Below, one piece after another: positions 25,301 to 34,407 of a stretch of DNA of 54,446 nt. Every line of letters begins with the position of its first letter. Within the stretch, counting starts at the first letter, position 1. Source of the DNA: Sedimenticola sp. (lineage in GTDB: Bacteria; Pseudomonadota; Gammaproteobacteria; Chromatiales; Chromatiaceae); the NCBI GenBank assembly GCA_027083925.1, contig JALWMK010000070.1, forward strand, positions 1 to 54,446. The letters run 5' to 3'. The notes beneath the pieces were generated by a model. It was not told the origin of the DNA. It did no database searches and saw only the letters and a list, made by a program, of their open reading frames with translations. A program made the position numbers and the translations under genes.

Positions 25301-27661
25301 CTACTCCTTATATAGAAAGTAATCTTTCCTGGAAGTTCGGCCATGGAAGTATTTGTAGCGAAAAATTCCGTCTGCACCGTGGCAGTCTGCGCATACGATA
25401 TTTTCGCTGGAAGCATTGCGCAGGAAGCTGTTGGTCGCATCGCCTTCAATATTGGTTCCTTTTCCTTCCTTTGGTTTGCCGGGATCCCAGATATGGGGGT
25501 TGTGGCAACTGGCGCAGGCGATGGTTCCGGCGATGGTTCTGTCTCCCCGATGGTTGAACACGGGTATAGCGGGAAGATGGCGGCGCGCTGAAGCGGGTGC
25601 ACGGGCAGTATTTGACCAGACAACTACCTGAGGGGGGTGGCTGAGCCGTTCCGGAGCTTTGTTTTCTGCACTGCCGCCTGGTTTGTGGCAGCCAAGGCAA
25701 AGCCCTTCCTGTCTATTCCCGGGTTCTATTTTTCGCCCCCAGAGTGCGGGGCCGGACAGGGCATTGTGAATGCTATGGCACTGGCCGCAGATGCCGGACT
25801 GTTTTACCGTCTGATCCTTATTGTTCTTTGCCGTGGCAGCAGTTACATTTAGATCGTGATCTGTGCCGCGTACAAAGCGCTTGTTGCGGTGGCAGTCCAC
25901 GCACAAGGATGAATTTGGCGCAGCTGGTTTGCGCAGGAAGCTGGTTGTCGCATCACCTTCCGCTTTCGGCTCTGCGCCAGCGGTAGAGTATGGTTTCCCG
26001 GGATCCCATTGATGAGGGTCGTGACAGGTGGCGCAATCGATCTTGCCCTTGGTGTGGCGCTTTCCTGATTTGTCGAACAGTGGCAGCCTGGTTTTTCCTG
26101 CAACATTTTTCAGGCTGCGCTGCAAGGGGTGGCTGTGTTTGCCGGTCAGTTTCTTTTCCGCCACGCCGCCTTCCACATGGCAGGTGCTGCAGAGTGATTG
26201 TATTGCGCCTTCGCCTTTGCGCTTGCGGACAGGCATCATCACGGTGCCCCGGCCGTTATGCGCCCGGTGGCAAGATCCACAGGCACCCTGATCCAGATTT
26301 TTCTGCACCATGGGGTCTTTTTGCAGTTTTTTCTTTTTGGACTCTTTTAACTTGTGTTTCGATCGTAAAAGAGTTCGTTTGTCCACATGGCAATTGATGC
26401 ACAAGGCGCTGTTGGTGCCTTGTGCGATACGTAAGAAGCTGGATTGTCCATCTCCCTCTTCCTTGAATTGGTTTTTGTTTTTCTGCTTTTTGTTGCGGGT
26501 GCTCCAGACGTGGGGATCATGGCAGGTCAGGCACGCCACCCTGGTGCCGTCTTCAGATTGCTGTCCATGTTCATCCAGCAAGGGCAGGGATTTGAGTGCC
26601 CCTTTCTTTGCTCCAGGGCTGCTCCAGCCATCCTTGCCCGGCTTGATGCCCAGCTCGGTGATGGATACGTCAAGAGGGTGGCTGTGATTTCCTACCAGTT
26701 TTTTCTTGGCCAGCCCGTCCTTGTTGTGGCAGCTTTTGCATACGCCAGAGATCCTGTCATTCTTGTCGATGGCCTTGCCACCCCACAAAGGCGCTGCCGG
26801 ATCCGCGTCATGCAGTACATGGCAGCCAAGGCAGGTGCCATATTCAGAGACTTTTTCACCCTTGCTGTTTTTTGCTTCAGGGGCAATCAGGCCGTAATCG
26901 TGCTTGGTTCCCACAATTTGTGCCTTGTCTGCATGACAGTTGCTGCATAGCCATGCCTTGCGGTTGTCCACTACCATCAGTGGTTTGCTGCGTGCAGCAT
27001 GTGGTGTGTGGCAGGTCTGGCAGATGATTTCCTGTTTCTTGCCGAATATGCCGCCCACGGCCGCGAGTCTTTCCGGGATCTCATCCAGCACTTCCAGCAC
27101 TGGATGATTGATGCCTTTTTTCTTTTCCGCATACCGCTCATGGCAGGCCATACACATACTGGACTCTACGTTGGGAATCCGAAGAAATATGGCGGATTCC
27201 TGTTGTTTCCATGACAAGCCATGGGCGCTGTGGCAGGTGCCGCAATAGACTTTTCCTTCGTCATTAAGTGGAAAAACAGTTTTCCCCTCTTTTTTGGGCA
27301 GAACAACCTTGTCTGACGGCTCTATCCCTACCGGATGATTATGCCGCCCCTCAAGCCACAGTGGTCTTGAATCGAGGGCAAAGCCGTCGTGGCAGGAAAA
27401 GCACATCCGTTCCGTGCTGACGACATCCTGCTTTCCGCTTTTTTGCATGGGCCGGGGGTCGTAGGGAACCAGGGTGGCTACATCATCTTTTTTAAAATCG
27501 GACATCCATGCGATATGACAGGTTGCGCATTCCCGTTTTTCGGCAACAACACGCGCAGCTTCGGCCGCGCCTGCCAGGGAAACGAGCAGGATTACCGCAA
27601 GCAGCTGCCGCTGCCAGTTACCGGCAAAGGCGCCCCCAGGCTGTATGTGCGGAAAATCCAT
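25301..27661 (-). CDS. Octadecahaem c-type cytochrome, doubled-CXXCH repeats
   Basis: A 786-residue protein with a signal peptide (to ~AEA-ARV) and 18 CXXCH motifs: CATCH, CFSCH, CGTCH, CMACH, CQTCH, CSNCH, CLGCH, CKSCH, CLTCH, CINCH, CGSCH, CSTCH, CATCH, CVDCH, CGQCH, CLGCH, CASCH, CADCH. An internal repeat recurs about four times: a CH..H pair, an SHP segment with a likely distal haem ligand, a '.LP.F.' turn, CATCHDPH.WDPGKP, EGD..SFLR and LC..CH. Linkers are lysine-rich. No C-terminal anchor is seen, so it is probably soluble or surface-held. The NHL gene ends eight bases upstream, so the two are likely co-transcribed. The start at 27661 is uncertain (27679 TTG possible). Confidence 0.9.
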   Translation of the reverse strand: MDFPHIQPGGAFAGNWQRQLLAVILLVSLAGAAEAARVVAEKRECATCHIAWMSDFKKDDVATLVPYDPRPMQKSGKQDVVSTERMCFSCHDGFALDSRPLWLEGRHNHPVGIEPSDKVVLPKKEGKTVFPLNDEGKVYCGTCHSAHGLSWKQQESAIFLRIPNVESSMCMACHERYAEKKKGINHPVLEVLDEIPERLAAVGGIFGKKQEIICQTCHTPHAARSKPLMVVDNRKAWLCSNCHADKAQIVGTKHDYGLIAPEAKNSKGEKVSEYGTCLGCHVLHDADPAAPLWGGKAIDKNDRISGVCKSCHNKDGLAKKKLVGNHSHPLDVSITELGIKPGKDGWSSPGAKKGALKSLPLLDEHGQQSEDGTRVACLTCHDPHVWSTRNKKQKNKNQFKEEGDGQSSFLRIAQGTNSALCINCHVDKRTLLRSKHKLKESKKKKLQKDPMVQKNLDQGACGSCHRAHNGRGTVMMPVRKRKGEGAIQSLCSTCHVEGGVAEKKLTGKHSHPLQRSLKNVAGKTRLPLFDKSGKRHTKGKIDCATCHDPHQWDPGKPYSTAGAEPKAEGDATTSFLRKPAAPNSSLCVDCHRNKRFVRGTDHDLNVTAATAKNNKDQTVKQSGICGQCHSIHNALSGPALWGRKIEPGNRQEGLCLGCHKPGGSAENKAPERLSHPPQVVVWSNTARAPASARRHLPAIPVFNHRGDRTIAGTIACASCHNPHIWDPGKPKEGKGTNIEGDATNSFLRNASSENIVCADCHGADGIFRYKYFHGRTSRKDYFLYKE

Positions 27662-27668
27662 TAGGCCA

Positions 27669-28688
27669 TCACCGCTCAAGCCACAGAACGCTCACGCGAT
27701 TGGCGAGCATTTCCGAGACGTACAGCCGTCTCTTGCCGTCAGTGGCCAGACCTGTGGGCGTGTCAAAGTAGCCGATATCCCCCTTGTTTCCCAGAACCGC
27801 ATGAAAGCGGGTATCGGAATTGAAAGCCTGGACGACCCCAAGATAGCTGTCGCTGACGAAGATCATGCCATCTTTTCGGATGGTGACTCCCTTCGGGCGG
27901 AACAGCTTTCCCGGCGTTATGCCCCAAGAGCCGACTGTTGCCAGTATTTTTCCGGAAAAGTCGAATACCTGGACTCTTGAATTAAAAACGTCCACCACAT
28001 ATACGTCATCGTGTGTCCCAACCGCTATTGCTGCGGGGTAGCGGAAATCTCCAAGATTGCTTCCGGGCTTGCCCCAAACCAGATCGGATCTGCCCTTGTT
28101 GTTATACACGAATACCCGGTGTATGGGGGCGCTGATGGTGACATAGAGATGTTTTTCGTCATCACCCAGAACGACATCCACAGGAGAAACATACTGCTTT
28201 CCTACGCGTGTAGTAATGGATTTGAGAAAATTTCCATTGGCATCAAATACCTGTATCCGGTGGTTGCCTCTGTCCGCCACCAGCACGCTGCCATCCGATG
28301 CAGTGGTAATACCAACGGGAGCAAGTAGCTGGCCTTCCCCTTCCCCTGGAGAGCCAAACGCGAAAAGATAGGTACCGTCTTCCGCAAAAACCAGAATGCG
28401 GTTGTTGCCGCTGTCCACAACATACACCTGACCCTTGACGCCTATGGCGACATCGGTTGGCATGACCATGGGGTGATCAGGCGGGCCGGTAAGCTCTTGA
28501 ATCTTTTTGAAGCCCATCAGCGACTTGGGCTTTGCGGGTGCGATCCCTGGAATCAGCTGGGGCAGCCGGGGGTTTTCCAGGGTCTTTTCCGGCACACCAA
28601 AGCCTTCAGGCGCTACCGGAAGCTCCTCGGATGCTGCAACAGAAAAGGCGGGAAAGATCAGCAACAAAAAGATCTTTTCCCACCGCAT
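27669..28688 (-). CDS. Exported NHL-repeat beta-propeller protein
   Basis: About 339 residues with a signal peptide (MRWEKIFLLLIFPAFSVAAS) and six NHL repeats of the type 'G..VA..G.VYVVDSGNNRI.VF...G'. Examples are YVVDSGNNRILVF, LVADRGNHRIQVF, YVVDVFNSRVQVF and FVSDSYLGVVQAF. Propellers of this kind bind proteins or small ligands and have no redox group. It precedes the octadecahaem cytochrome and repeats the NHL-next-to-cytochrome pairing seen at 38912 and 41966. It may scaffold or cap the cytochrome. The start at 28688 is chosen for the signal peptide; no strong ribosome-binding site is seen, and 28727 is possible. Confidence 0.85.
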   Translation of the reverse strand: MRWEKIFLLLIFPAFSVAASEELPVAPEGFGVPEKTLENPRLPQLIPGIAPAKPKSLMGFKKIQELTGPPDHPMVMPTDVAIGVKGQVYVVDSGNNRILVFAEDGTYLFAFGSPGEGEGQLLAPVGITTASDGSVLVADRGNHRIQVFDANGNFLKSITTRVGKQYVSPVDVVLGDDEKHLYVTISAPIHRVFVYNNKGRSDLVWGKPGSNLGDFRYPAAIAVGTHDDVYVVDVFNSRVQVFDFSGKILATVGSWGITPGKLFRPKGVTIRKDGMIFVSDSYLGVVQAFNSDTRFHAVLGNKGDIGYFDTPTGLATDGKRRLYVSEMLANRVSVLWLER

Positions 28689-28914
28689 CAACCATTCATT
28701 CACGGCGTCCAGATTCCAAAGTAGCATTCAACCAATGTGTATATCAATAGAATAAATACTATCACACTAGCACTGGATAATCCCTACCCGGAATCTTCCG
28801 CAAGAGGTTCTTTGTTCAGGACGCTCCCGGCAATCCTGCCTGCATGGATTTGCGCCTGAGCGAATCAGAAAGCAATGATGATCGCAGCACATGGCGCACT
28901 ATTTTGTGCTCATA

Positions 28915-29877
28915 TCAGTCTGGGGTGGTGCTATCCCTCAGGAATTCAACGGAGGGTTTCTTTGCGCGGGATTTTTCTTCCGGCTTCACATGATCAAAAC
29001 CGCCGCCTCTGAGAAACTCAGGAATATAAAAATCCTGGTATTTCTTTATCATTCCGACTACTTCCGTGCTGGTCAGCTCGTGAAGACGGCGTTTGGGATA
29101 GCCCACTTCGAGAAAGGGGATGTAAGGCTTTTTCTTGGCCGTGTGGCAGCCTTCGCACAGTAGCGGCTCTTCGTTTACGTTCCTGTGCAAGACATTTTTC
29201 ATCTTCGACTTTTGGGTGTCGTTCAGGCGCTCCTCTTCCTGCAGGTATTTATTGACGAATGCCAGTTCTTTGGGGCCGTTCAGGAAACGGAATTGGCCGT
29301 TACTGTCGATTTTGCCAGGCCCGAGTTTGGCCGAATAGTTCCCATACATGGCCTCTTTCAGGGTGTTCAGCCCCGGGGGAGGAGAAATCACTTCCCCGGT
29401 TTCCTTGTCGTACCACTTGAATATCCAGGGGCCTTCTCCTGCTGCTTCAGGGCGTACATGGCAGGTTTCGCAAGCCAAATAGAAGGCATGCATATTGAGA
29501 AATGCACGAATGGTTTTCGCCCGGTCATGGGGAACAGCACCATGGCAGCGCATGCAGACGCTGTTACTGTCTGGCTCGACTTTCATGCCGACATGGTGGA
29601 AATGCCCTTGTACATACTGTTCTTCGATAACCATGTATCCCAAGTCCGTGGTGGCGGTCTGTTGCTGCTCCTTCAGTGATTTCAGAAAGGCCTTTTCCTC
29701 GTCAGTGGTTCCTTCCCCGTAAAAGGCCGCCAGATCCTGGCCTGCGTCCGCGGCATTTTTGTTTTCGTCCCCATGTCCGAAAATTACCGGGTAGAGGAAG
29801 AAGCCATACCAGACGGTGAACGCCATCAGGGCGAGGATGTAAAGGGTGCGGATAAATTTCTTCAGTGCTTTTAACAC
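28915..29877 (-). CDS. Membrane-anchored trihaem c-type cytochrome (module 1)
   Basis: One N-terminal membrane anchor (~LYILALMAFTVWYGFFLYPVI) and three CXXCH motifs, CMRCH, CETCH and CEGCH, in the periplasmic part. A GTG at 29877 has AGGTGG five bases upstream; a TTG at 29898 overlapping the cytochrome b stop is the alternative. It is homologous to the trihaem protein of module 2 (33225): both have H....D..VC..CHG..PH, LLNMH.....C.TCH, a KR.LHELT-type segment and a conserved FY.PE end. With the b cytochrome and octahaem c upstream it likely forms one quinone:cytochrome c oxidoreductase complex in the inner membrane. Confidence 0.85.
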   Translation of the reverse strand: MLKALKKFIRTLYILALMAFTVWYGFFLYPVIFGHGDENKNAADAGQDLAAFYGEGTTDEEKAFLKSLKEQQQTATTDLGYMVIEEQYVQGHFHHVGMKVEPDSNSVCMRCHGAVPHDRAKTIRAFLNMHAFYLACETCHVRPEAAGEGPWIFKWYDKETGEVISPPPGLNTLKEAMYGNYSAKLGPGKIDSNGQFRFLNGPKELAFVNKYLQEEERLNDTQKSKMKNVLHRNVNEEPLLCEGCHTAKKKPYIPFLEVGYPKRRLHELTSTEVVGMIKKYQDFYIPEFLRGGGFDHVKPEEKSRAKKPSVEFLRDSTTPD

Positions 29878-29894
29878 ATTAGCCACCTTGCTGC

Positions 29895-30689
29895 TCAATG
29901 ATGTTGGGGCTTGATTTCATGTTCCAGGCCTTCTTCTTTCATGGTTTGTAAATATTCATCATAGTGTTCGTGGATCATGTCTGCTTCGGGCAGATATCCC
30001 GTCAGAAATACAGTGCCAAGGGGAAATTTCTCAGGCGCATAGTGGACGTTGTACCAGTGAACGAAGAACAGGAAGAGGGCAGCGAGAAGCGCCTCATCCG
30101 TGTGCATGATGTAGAAGGCGTTCAATACGATGCCGGGTAAAAAATGGCTGACTTCATCGCGATACCATAGCGCCAGACCGGCCGGGCCAAGGATGGGGAT
30201 ACCCCAATAGGGAGCGAAATAGTCAAATTTCTCCTTCCAGGAAATGCGGTCGTAGCGTGGTGGGCGGTTGGTGAAATAGAGCAGGTACTTAAACATGTTA
30301 ACCATGTCCCTGCCATCCTTGCCATTAGGGATCATTTCCTGGGAGAGAAATTCCTTGACCAGGTTGCCTGCGGTAACACGTTTTTCCCGGATCAGTTTTC
30401 CCACCCTGTTTTTGAAAAACAGGTAGATCCAGTATCCGGTGTGGAACAGAAATAGCGCCAGCAGGATCAGTCCGGTGATCCTGTGGATGTAGGGGGCTAC
30501 TTCGATGCCGCCAAAAAATTCGTACAGCGGCTTGGCCCAGGGCTGATCATAATAGCGTAACGGAAACCCGGTGAGAGCCAAGGTGATCACCGTAGTGAAC
30601 AGAATGATGTGCTGCACTCTCTGAACCAGAGAAAACCGGAAGAAATAGCGCTTACCATTTCGAATGGCGATCTTGGGATATTTTTGCAT
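29895..30689 (-). CDS. FdnI/HydC-type b cytochrome (module 1)
   Basis: A 264-residue protein with four membrane helices of the cytochrome b561-like family (HydC/FdnI), which passes electrons between haem b and quinone. Likely haem-ligand histidines are in helix 1 (RVQHIILFTT), helix 2 (YIHRITGLILLALFLFHTGYW) and helix 4 (HTDEALLAALFLFFVHWYNVHY). This matches the pattern of the module 2 protein at 34534. The trihaem gene starts within a few bases of its stop, and the octahaem gene lies 15 bases upstream. Direction of electron flow cannot be read from the sequence. Confidence 0.88.
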   Translation of the reverse strand: MQKYPKIAIRNGKRYFFRFSLVQRVQHIILFTTVITLALTGFPLRYYDQPWAKPLYEFFGGIEVAPYIHRITGLILLALFLFHTGYWIYLFFKNRVGKLIREKRVTAGNLVKEFLSQEMIPNGKDGRDMVNMFKYLLYFTNRPPRYDRISWKEKFDYFAPYWGIPILGPAGLALWYRDEVSHFLPGIVLNAFYIMHTDEALLAALFLFFVHWYNVHYAPEKFPLGTVFLTGYLPEADMIHEHYDEYLQTMKEEGLEHEIKPQHH

Positions 30690-30704
30690 GATAGTAGACT
30701 TCTG

Positions 30705-31847
30705 TTACTGGTTGCCAGGCGGTGTTTTGCTTGCCGCTTCAGGTTGCTTGATAAACGAAAATTTCGGGAACAGGCGGCGTAGCAATTCCAGGAAAATCAG
30801 GATGACGAAAAAGTACAGCACTGCTGCCATCAAAAACTTGAAGAATGTAAGCATGTAAGATTGCAGTGGATATTTTTCGGGGTCATCGTAGTCGACATGA
30901 ACCTGATAGCCGGCAATATTCTCACCCGCCCTGGAATGGCACTCCGAGCTTCGACAGGTCTGGGCGACGTTCTTCGGATTGGTTGCCGAGGTGGGCGAGT
31001 CCTTGCTCTCGATGGAGTGGACGCTCTCCCCATAGACTACATGACAGTCGATGCAGTCCGGTGTGTCTTCCGAACCGAAATATGCCGCCTTTCCATGAAA
31101 AGTTTCCCAGTAGGATGCGACTACATTGCCTTGCAGCCCATGGCGTTCCTGGAATTCCTCGTCGCCGTGGCATTTGGCGCATATGCCCGCGATTTCCTTG
31201 GAAACCCGAAGTTTTTGCAGGCGAGAAGTAACATGAGCATAGAAATCTTCGGCAAAATCCCCGGTTCTGTGGCAGGTCTTGCAGCGGCTCAAGCCTCGTT
31301 CGGAAATTCCGGCTTCGTGTCCCTTGAAAAAGGACAGAGGGCGATAGAGTGGCTGATCATGGCAGCTGGTGCAGTGGGGAAAATCTTCTGCGAGTTCTTT
31401 CTCGTCGCCGTCCTCGTTCAACTTTCCGTGCACGCTTTTGGAGAGGATTTCGGCGACGGGTTTGTGTGAGAATTTTTCCTCACCCGAGGGTTCAATCAGG
31501 TGGCATTGTACGGTGCAGTCTACTTTCTTGGCTGGATCATGGGGGATCTTTTCGATGTCCCGGTGGCAGTCCTTGCATTGAATGCGCTTGTGAGGCCCTT
31601 TTTTGAAAAGGTCTTCATTGATGTAAAACAGCCGGAAATTGCCTTGTTCATCGATCCTGCTCAGACCCCGGTACTTGTGGCACAAGACGCAATTCAGTTC
31701 GTCTGCTGCCTGCGTTCCTGGTGACCAGGAAATAAAGACCAAACCCGATAAAATGAGTGTGAGGGAAAGCGCCCATTTTCCAATGGAGGCAGGCATTCTG
31801 TTAATAGTGTCCCGGCGACTGCAGTTACTACCACCTGGCATATTCAT
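30705..31847 (-). CDS. Octahaem c-type cytochrome with C-terminal membrane anchor (module 1)
   Basis: About 380 residues. A signal peptide lies before AADELNC (start 31847, or 31796 from ATG MPASIGK). The canonical motifs are CVLCH, CKDCH, CTSCH, CKTCH, CAKCH and CIDCH. Two non-standard motifs are CTVQCH (C-x3-CH) and CRSSECH (C-x4-CH). A membrane helix near the C-terminus (~325-350, MLTFFKFLMAAVLYFFVILIFL) places the haems in the periplasm. The order and the C-x3-CH position match the octahaem protein at 35576. It would receive electrons from, or give them to, the adjacent cytochrome b. Confidence 0.88.
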   Translation of the reverse strand: MNMPGGSNCSRRDTINRMPASIGKWALSLTLILSGLVFISWSPGTQAADELNCVLCHKYRGLSRIDEQGNFRLFYINEDLFKKGPHKRIQCKDCHRDIEKIPHDPAKKVDCTVQCHLIEPSGEEKFSHKPVAEILSKSVHGKLNEDGDEKELAEDFPHCTSCHDQPLYRPLSFFKGHEAGISERGLSRCKTCHRTGDFAEDFYAHVTSRLQKLRVSKEIAGICAKCHGDEEFQERHGLQGNVVASYWETFHGKAAYFGSEDTPDCIDCHVVYGESVHSIESKDSPTSATNPKNVAQTCRSSECHSRAGENIAGYQVHVDYDDPEKYPLQSYMLTFFKFLMAAVLYFFVILIFLELLRRLFPKFSFIKQPEAASKTPPGNQ

Positions 31848-32175
31848 CTTTCAAGGTTCTCCGAGCAGCTTGTGAATGTCCAGGAATGAATGTTGCTCCT
31901 GCAAGGCCGGTAAAGACGCCAACAAGTCATAATCCCCCTCTATCACGAAAGCTGAATTTCAATAAAATGGCTAATGCATAGCCCAAAAAAATCCTTCAGC
32001 AGTAGATGCATCGCTGCCGAACTCCTCTCCAACGTATCGTCTTTACGAGGGCCTGATGGAACCCTTCTTGTTATTTCAGAAGTCTCTGGTCTGCCATGAA
32101 CTGGTATCTTGCGTTCAGGCTTAATGAGGGCTTCCTGAATGGCCGACAATAAAAAAATCGGTAAAAATTATACGG
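31848..32175. other. Intergenic stretch without recognised features
   Basis: 328 bases between the module 1 octahaem gene and the peptidase-like gene. A 68-codon minus-strand frame (31943-32149) has no signal, motif or ribosome-binding site that would support it. I see no repeat of the two element families here. Confidence 0.5.
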
Positions 32176-33039
32176 TCATAAGTCTATCGCAGTTCTGTTC
32201 CACTTGAATTGACTTCCATCAAGGTTCCATGACCAAAATATCTTCACCGCTACACCGTTGATTTCATCCTCGTGGATGTAACCGAACATTCTGCTGTCAA
32301 AACCAAACTCCCTGGCATCGGCCAGTACAAAAAAAGAGTCAGGTGGTACAGTGCCGGGTGGCAGGTGGTAATCTTGTGATATGAACTCGTTCAGGCTTTC
32401 TGTCTTGCCAAAGGATGCGTAGGGTTCATCCAGCAAGTTGCCATTCAGGTATACCTGCCTGCCCTTGATCTCAACAGTATCTCCTTCCCGGGCTATGATC
32501 CTGCGCAAGATCTGATCCTTGATGATTCTGGAAGCATTTTCCTTTTGCGCCTTTTTGAATGCGATCAGCACAATGTCTCCGCGCTTGGGTTTGGCGAGCT
32601 TGTTGATTACGACCAGATCATGCTCATATACACTGGGGTACATGCTTCCTGAGGTAACAAAAAAAGCGCGGACGATTTGCTTGCCAACCAGATAGTCCAT
32701 GAGGGGGTTGATGGTAACGAGCAGGCCGGCGAAAACCGCCACATAGATCCAGCCCCGGTTGAACCACTTCAGCCTGTAGTCCGGCGGTTGGCGTTTGGCG
32801 CAAATCATCGCATCGATGGCGATGATTGCAATCCCCAGGAAAGGCACCATGAGCAGCAACAGGCCGACAATGCGAGAAGTGACATACATGTAGGCGATTG
32901 CGGCCAGCCAGGAGATGACGACCAGGCTGATGTATGCCGCTATTCCTCTTCCCAGCTTGCCGGAATATTGTTGCCCGAGACCGGGGCAAATGGACAGCAG
33001 CAAGGCGATCAACGGCCAACGGGGTTTTACATCACCCAT
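32176..33039 (-). CDS. Signal peptidase I-like (S26) protein with N-terminal membrane domain and altered catalytic lysine
   Basis: GGGAG lies six bases before the ATG. Residues ~8-85 form a TM domain with PGLGQQYSGKLGRGI, as seen in small TM2-like proteins. The S26 peptidase domain follows from ~100, with one helix and the nucleophile segment TSGSMYPSVYEHDLVVINK (Ser present). The second catalytic box, normally KR-V-V-G-x-P-G-D, reads LRRIIAREGD. The lysine base is replaced by arginine (codon CGC) and the G-x-P is changed. The third box is DAREFGFDSRMFGYI. It may be inactive or use another base. It sits between the two cytochrome modules. Confidence 0.85.
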   Translation of the reverse strand: MGDVKPRWPLIALLLSICPGLGQQYSGKLGRGIAAYISLVVISWLAAIAYMYVTSRIVGLLLLMVPFLGIAIIAIDAMICAKRQPPDYRLKWFNRGWIYVAVFAGLLVTINPLMDYLVGKQIVRAFFVTSGSMYPSVYEHDLVVINKLAKPKRGDIVLIAFKKAQKENASRIIKDQILRRIIAREGDTVEIKGRQVYLNGNLLDEPYASFGKTESLNEFISQDYHLPPGTVPPDSFFVLADAREFGFDSRMFGYIHEDEINGVAVKIFWSWNLDGSQFKWNRTAIDL

Positions 33040-33224
33040 GTGACGCTCCCTTTTTCTTCAATTCAAAATTCTGTTGCAGCCGCGTTATTATTTGGTTGTA
33101 GCTGCTGCCGGATGGCTGCTCTACCCCTTGGGAAGCCCGCGCATTATTGTCATTCCAGCGTGCGCCGGGATGGTGATTTGATCAGGCGTTCCCCTGTTTG
33201 GAGCCAGTGTACTGCGCCAGTAGT

Positions 33225-34292
33225 TTATTCGTCAATCGTGGGATCGGTATCGCCTCGCCACCAGCTGCGTTTGTCGGTGGGATCTTTTTCCAGTGTGGGC
33301 ATTTCAATTTCCGGCCCCATAAGCGATTTCACTGCATCTGGCGTGAGCGCGCGGTTCATCAATTCCGGCATGTAGAACTTCTTGTACTTCTGTACCAGGC
33401 CGATAATATTCAGATTTGTAAGTTCTTCAACCCTTCTTTGCGAGAATCCGAGTTCCCGGAACGGGATAAAGCTCTTGCTTTCCTCGGTGTGGCATTTGGT
33501 ACAGAAACGCCCCTTGGCTGCAACGATCCGGTGGAAGCTCTTTTTGACCAGATCCCGATCCTGGCCGGTAAGCTGCTCCTGTATCTTTACGAAGTCGATG
33601 GCAGTAGGATCTTTTTCGCTGATCTCAAGTGATCGTTCGGTTCCGTTTTCCTGAACATAGGCAACAATCTTTGAGTAGAGGTCATCTGTTGGAACCAGAA
33701 AACCTGAATCGCCGTCATAATCTGTACCAAAGTGTGGGCCTGTTACCTCGATCCCCGAGAAGTTCAGCCATCTCAACGTCATTGTGTTTTCGTCCACCTT
33801 CTCCGGGTCTGCATGGCATGTCATGCAGCCGAGAAACTGCGTGTGCATGTTGAGCAGGGTGCGGATCATGGGCTGTTCAAAATGGGGGAAATCACCGTGG
33901 CAGTAGAAACAGACGCTCTTGTCTCCCTCCAGCGCCATGGATGTGGCCGAATTGTGGAAGTGGCGTGCTTGCTCTGTGTCGCGCTTTTCCGCCAGTTCCG
34001 CCAGTAGCCCGGAGGGTTTCTTGGCCTCGGCCAGCAGGGTCTTGTTCAGTATGGATGCGGTAAGTTGAAAGCCGATGGCGCCGATAATTGTCAACAGGAA
34101 CGCGCCCACCAGATAGGACCAGATGGGGTGGTTCTGGCGGCGTCCGGTAATGTGGAACAGATCCTGCCGCAATTCTCCGGGAATCCTTGCCTTGTGATCG
34201 ATGACGATTACGATCAAGACGAGAATAAGGACAAAAAGCAGTACTGCTGCAGCTGTTATGATGACCGTGTTGGTAAACATTGTCTCTTGCAT
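33225..34292 (-). CDS. Membrane-anchored trihaem c-type cytochrome (module 2)
   Basis: A 355-residue paralogue of the protein at 28915. It has two membrane segments (~8-30 and ~62-82) instead of one, and three CXXCH motifs: CFYCH, CMTCH, CTKCH. Shared with module 1 are LLNMHTQFLGCMTCH, a long acidic linker and FRELGFSQRRVEELTN before the C-terminal YKKFYMPELM. Starts at 34292 and 34280 are both possible. It is the last cytochrome gene of module 2, after the octahaem c, cytochrome b and a 40-codon membrane protein. Confidence 0.85.
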   Translation of the reverse strand: MQETMFTNTVIITAAAVLLFVLILVLIVIVIDHKARIPGELRQDLFHITGRRQNHPIWSYLVGAFLLTIIGAIGFQLTASILNKTLLAEAKKPSGLLAELAEKRDTEQARHFHNSATSMALEGDKSVCFYCHGDFPHFEQPMIRTLLNMHTQFLGCMTCHADPEKVDENTMTLRWLNFSGIEVTGPHFGTDYDGDSGFLVPTDDLYSKIVAYVQENGTERSLEISEKDPTAIDFVKIQEQLTGQDRDLVKKSFHRIVAAKGRFCTKCHTEESKSFIPFRELGFSQRRVEELTNLNIIGLVQKYKKFYMPELMNRALTPDAVKSLMGPEIEMPTLEKDPTDKRSWWRGDTDPTIDE

Positions 34293-34407
34293 TTAAAGTC
34301 GCCTCTGTAGACCGGCCAGGATTTGTTCCACATCAATGAGCACCCACCGCGCAGGCAGATAGCTCTGCCGCATTGTCACTTGAGCAATAGCCCGGGTCAT
34401 TGCTTTT

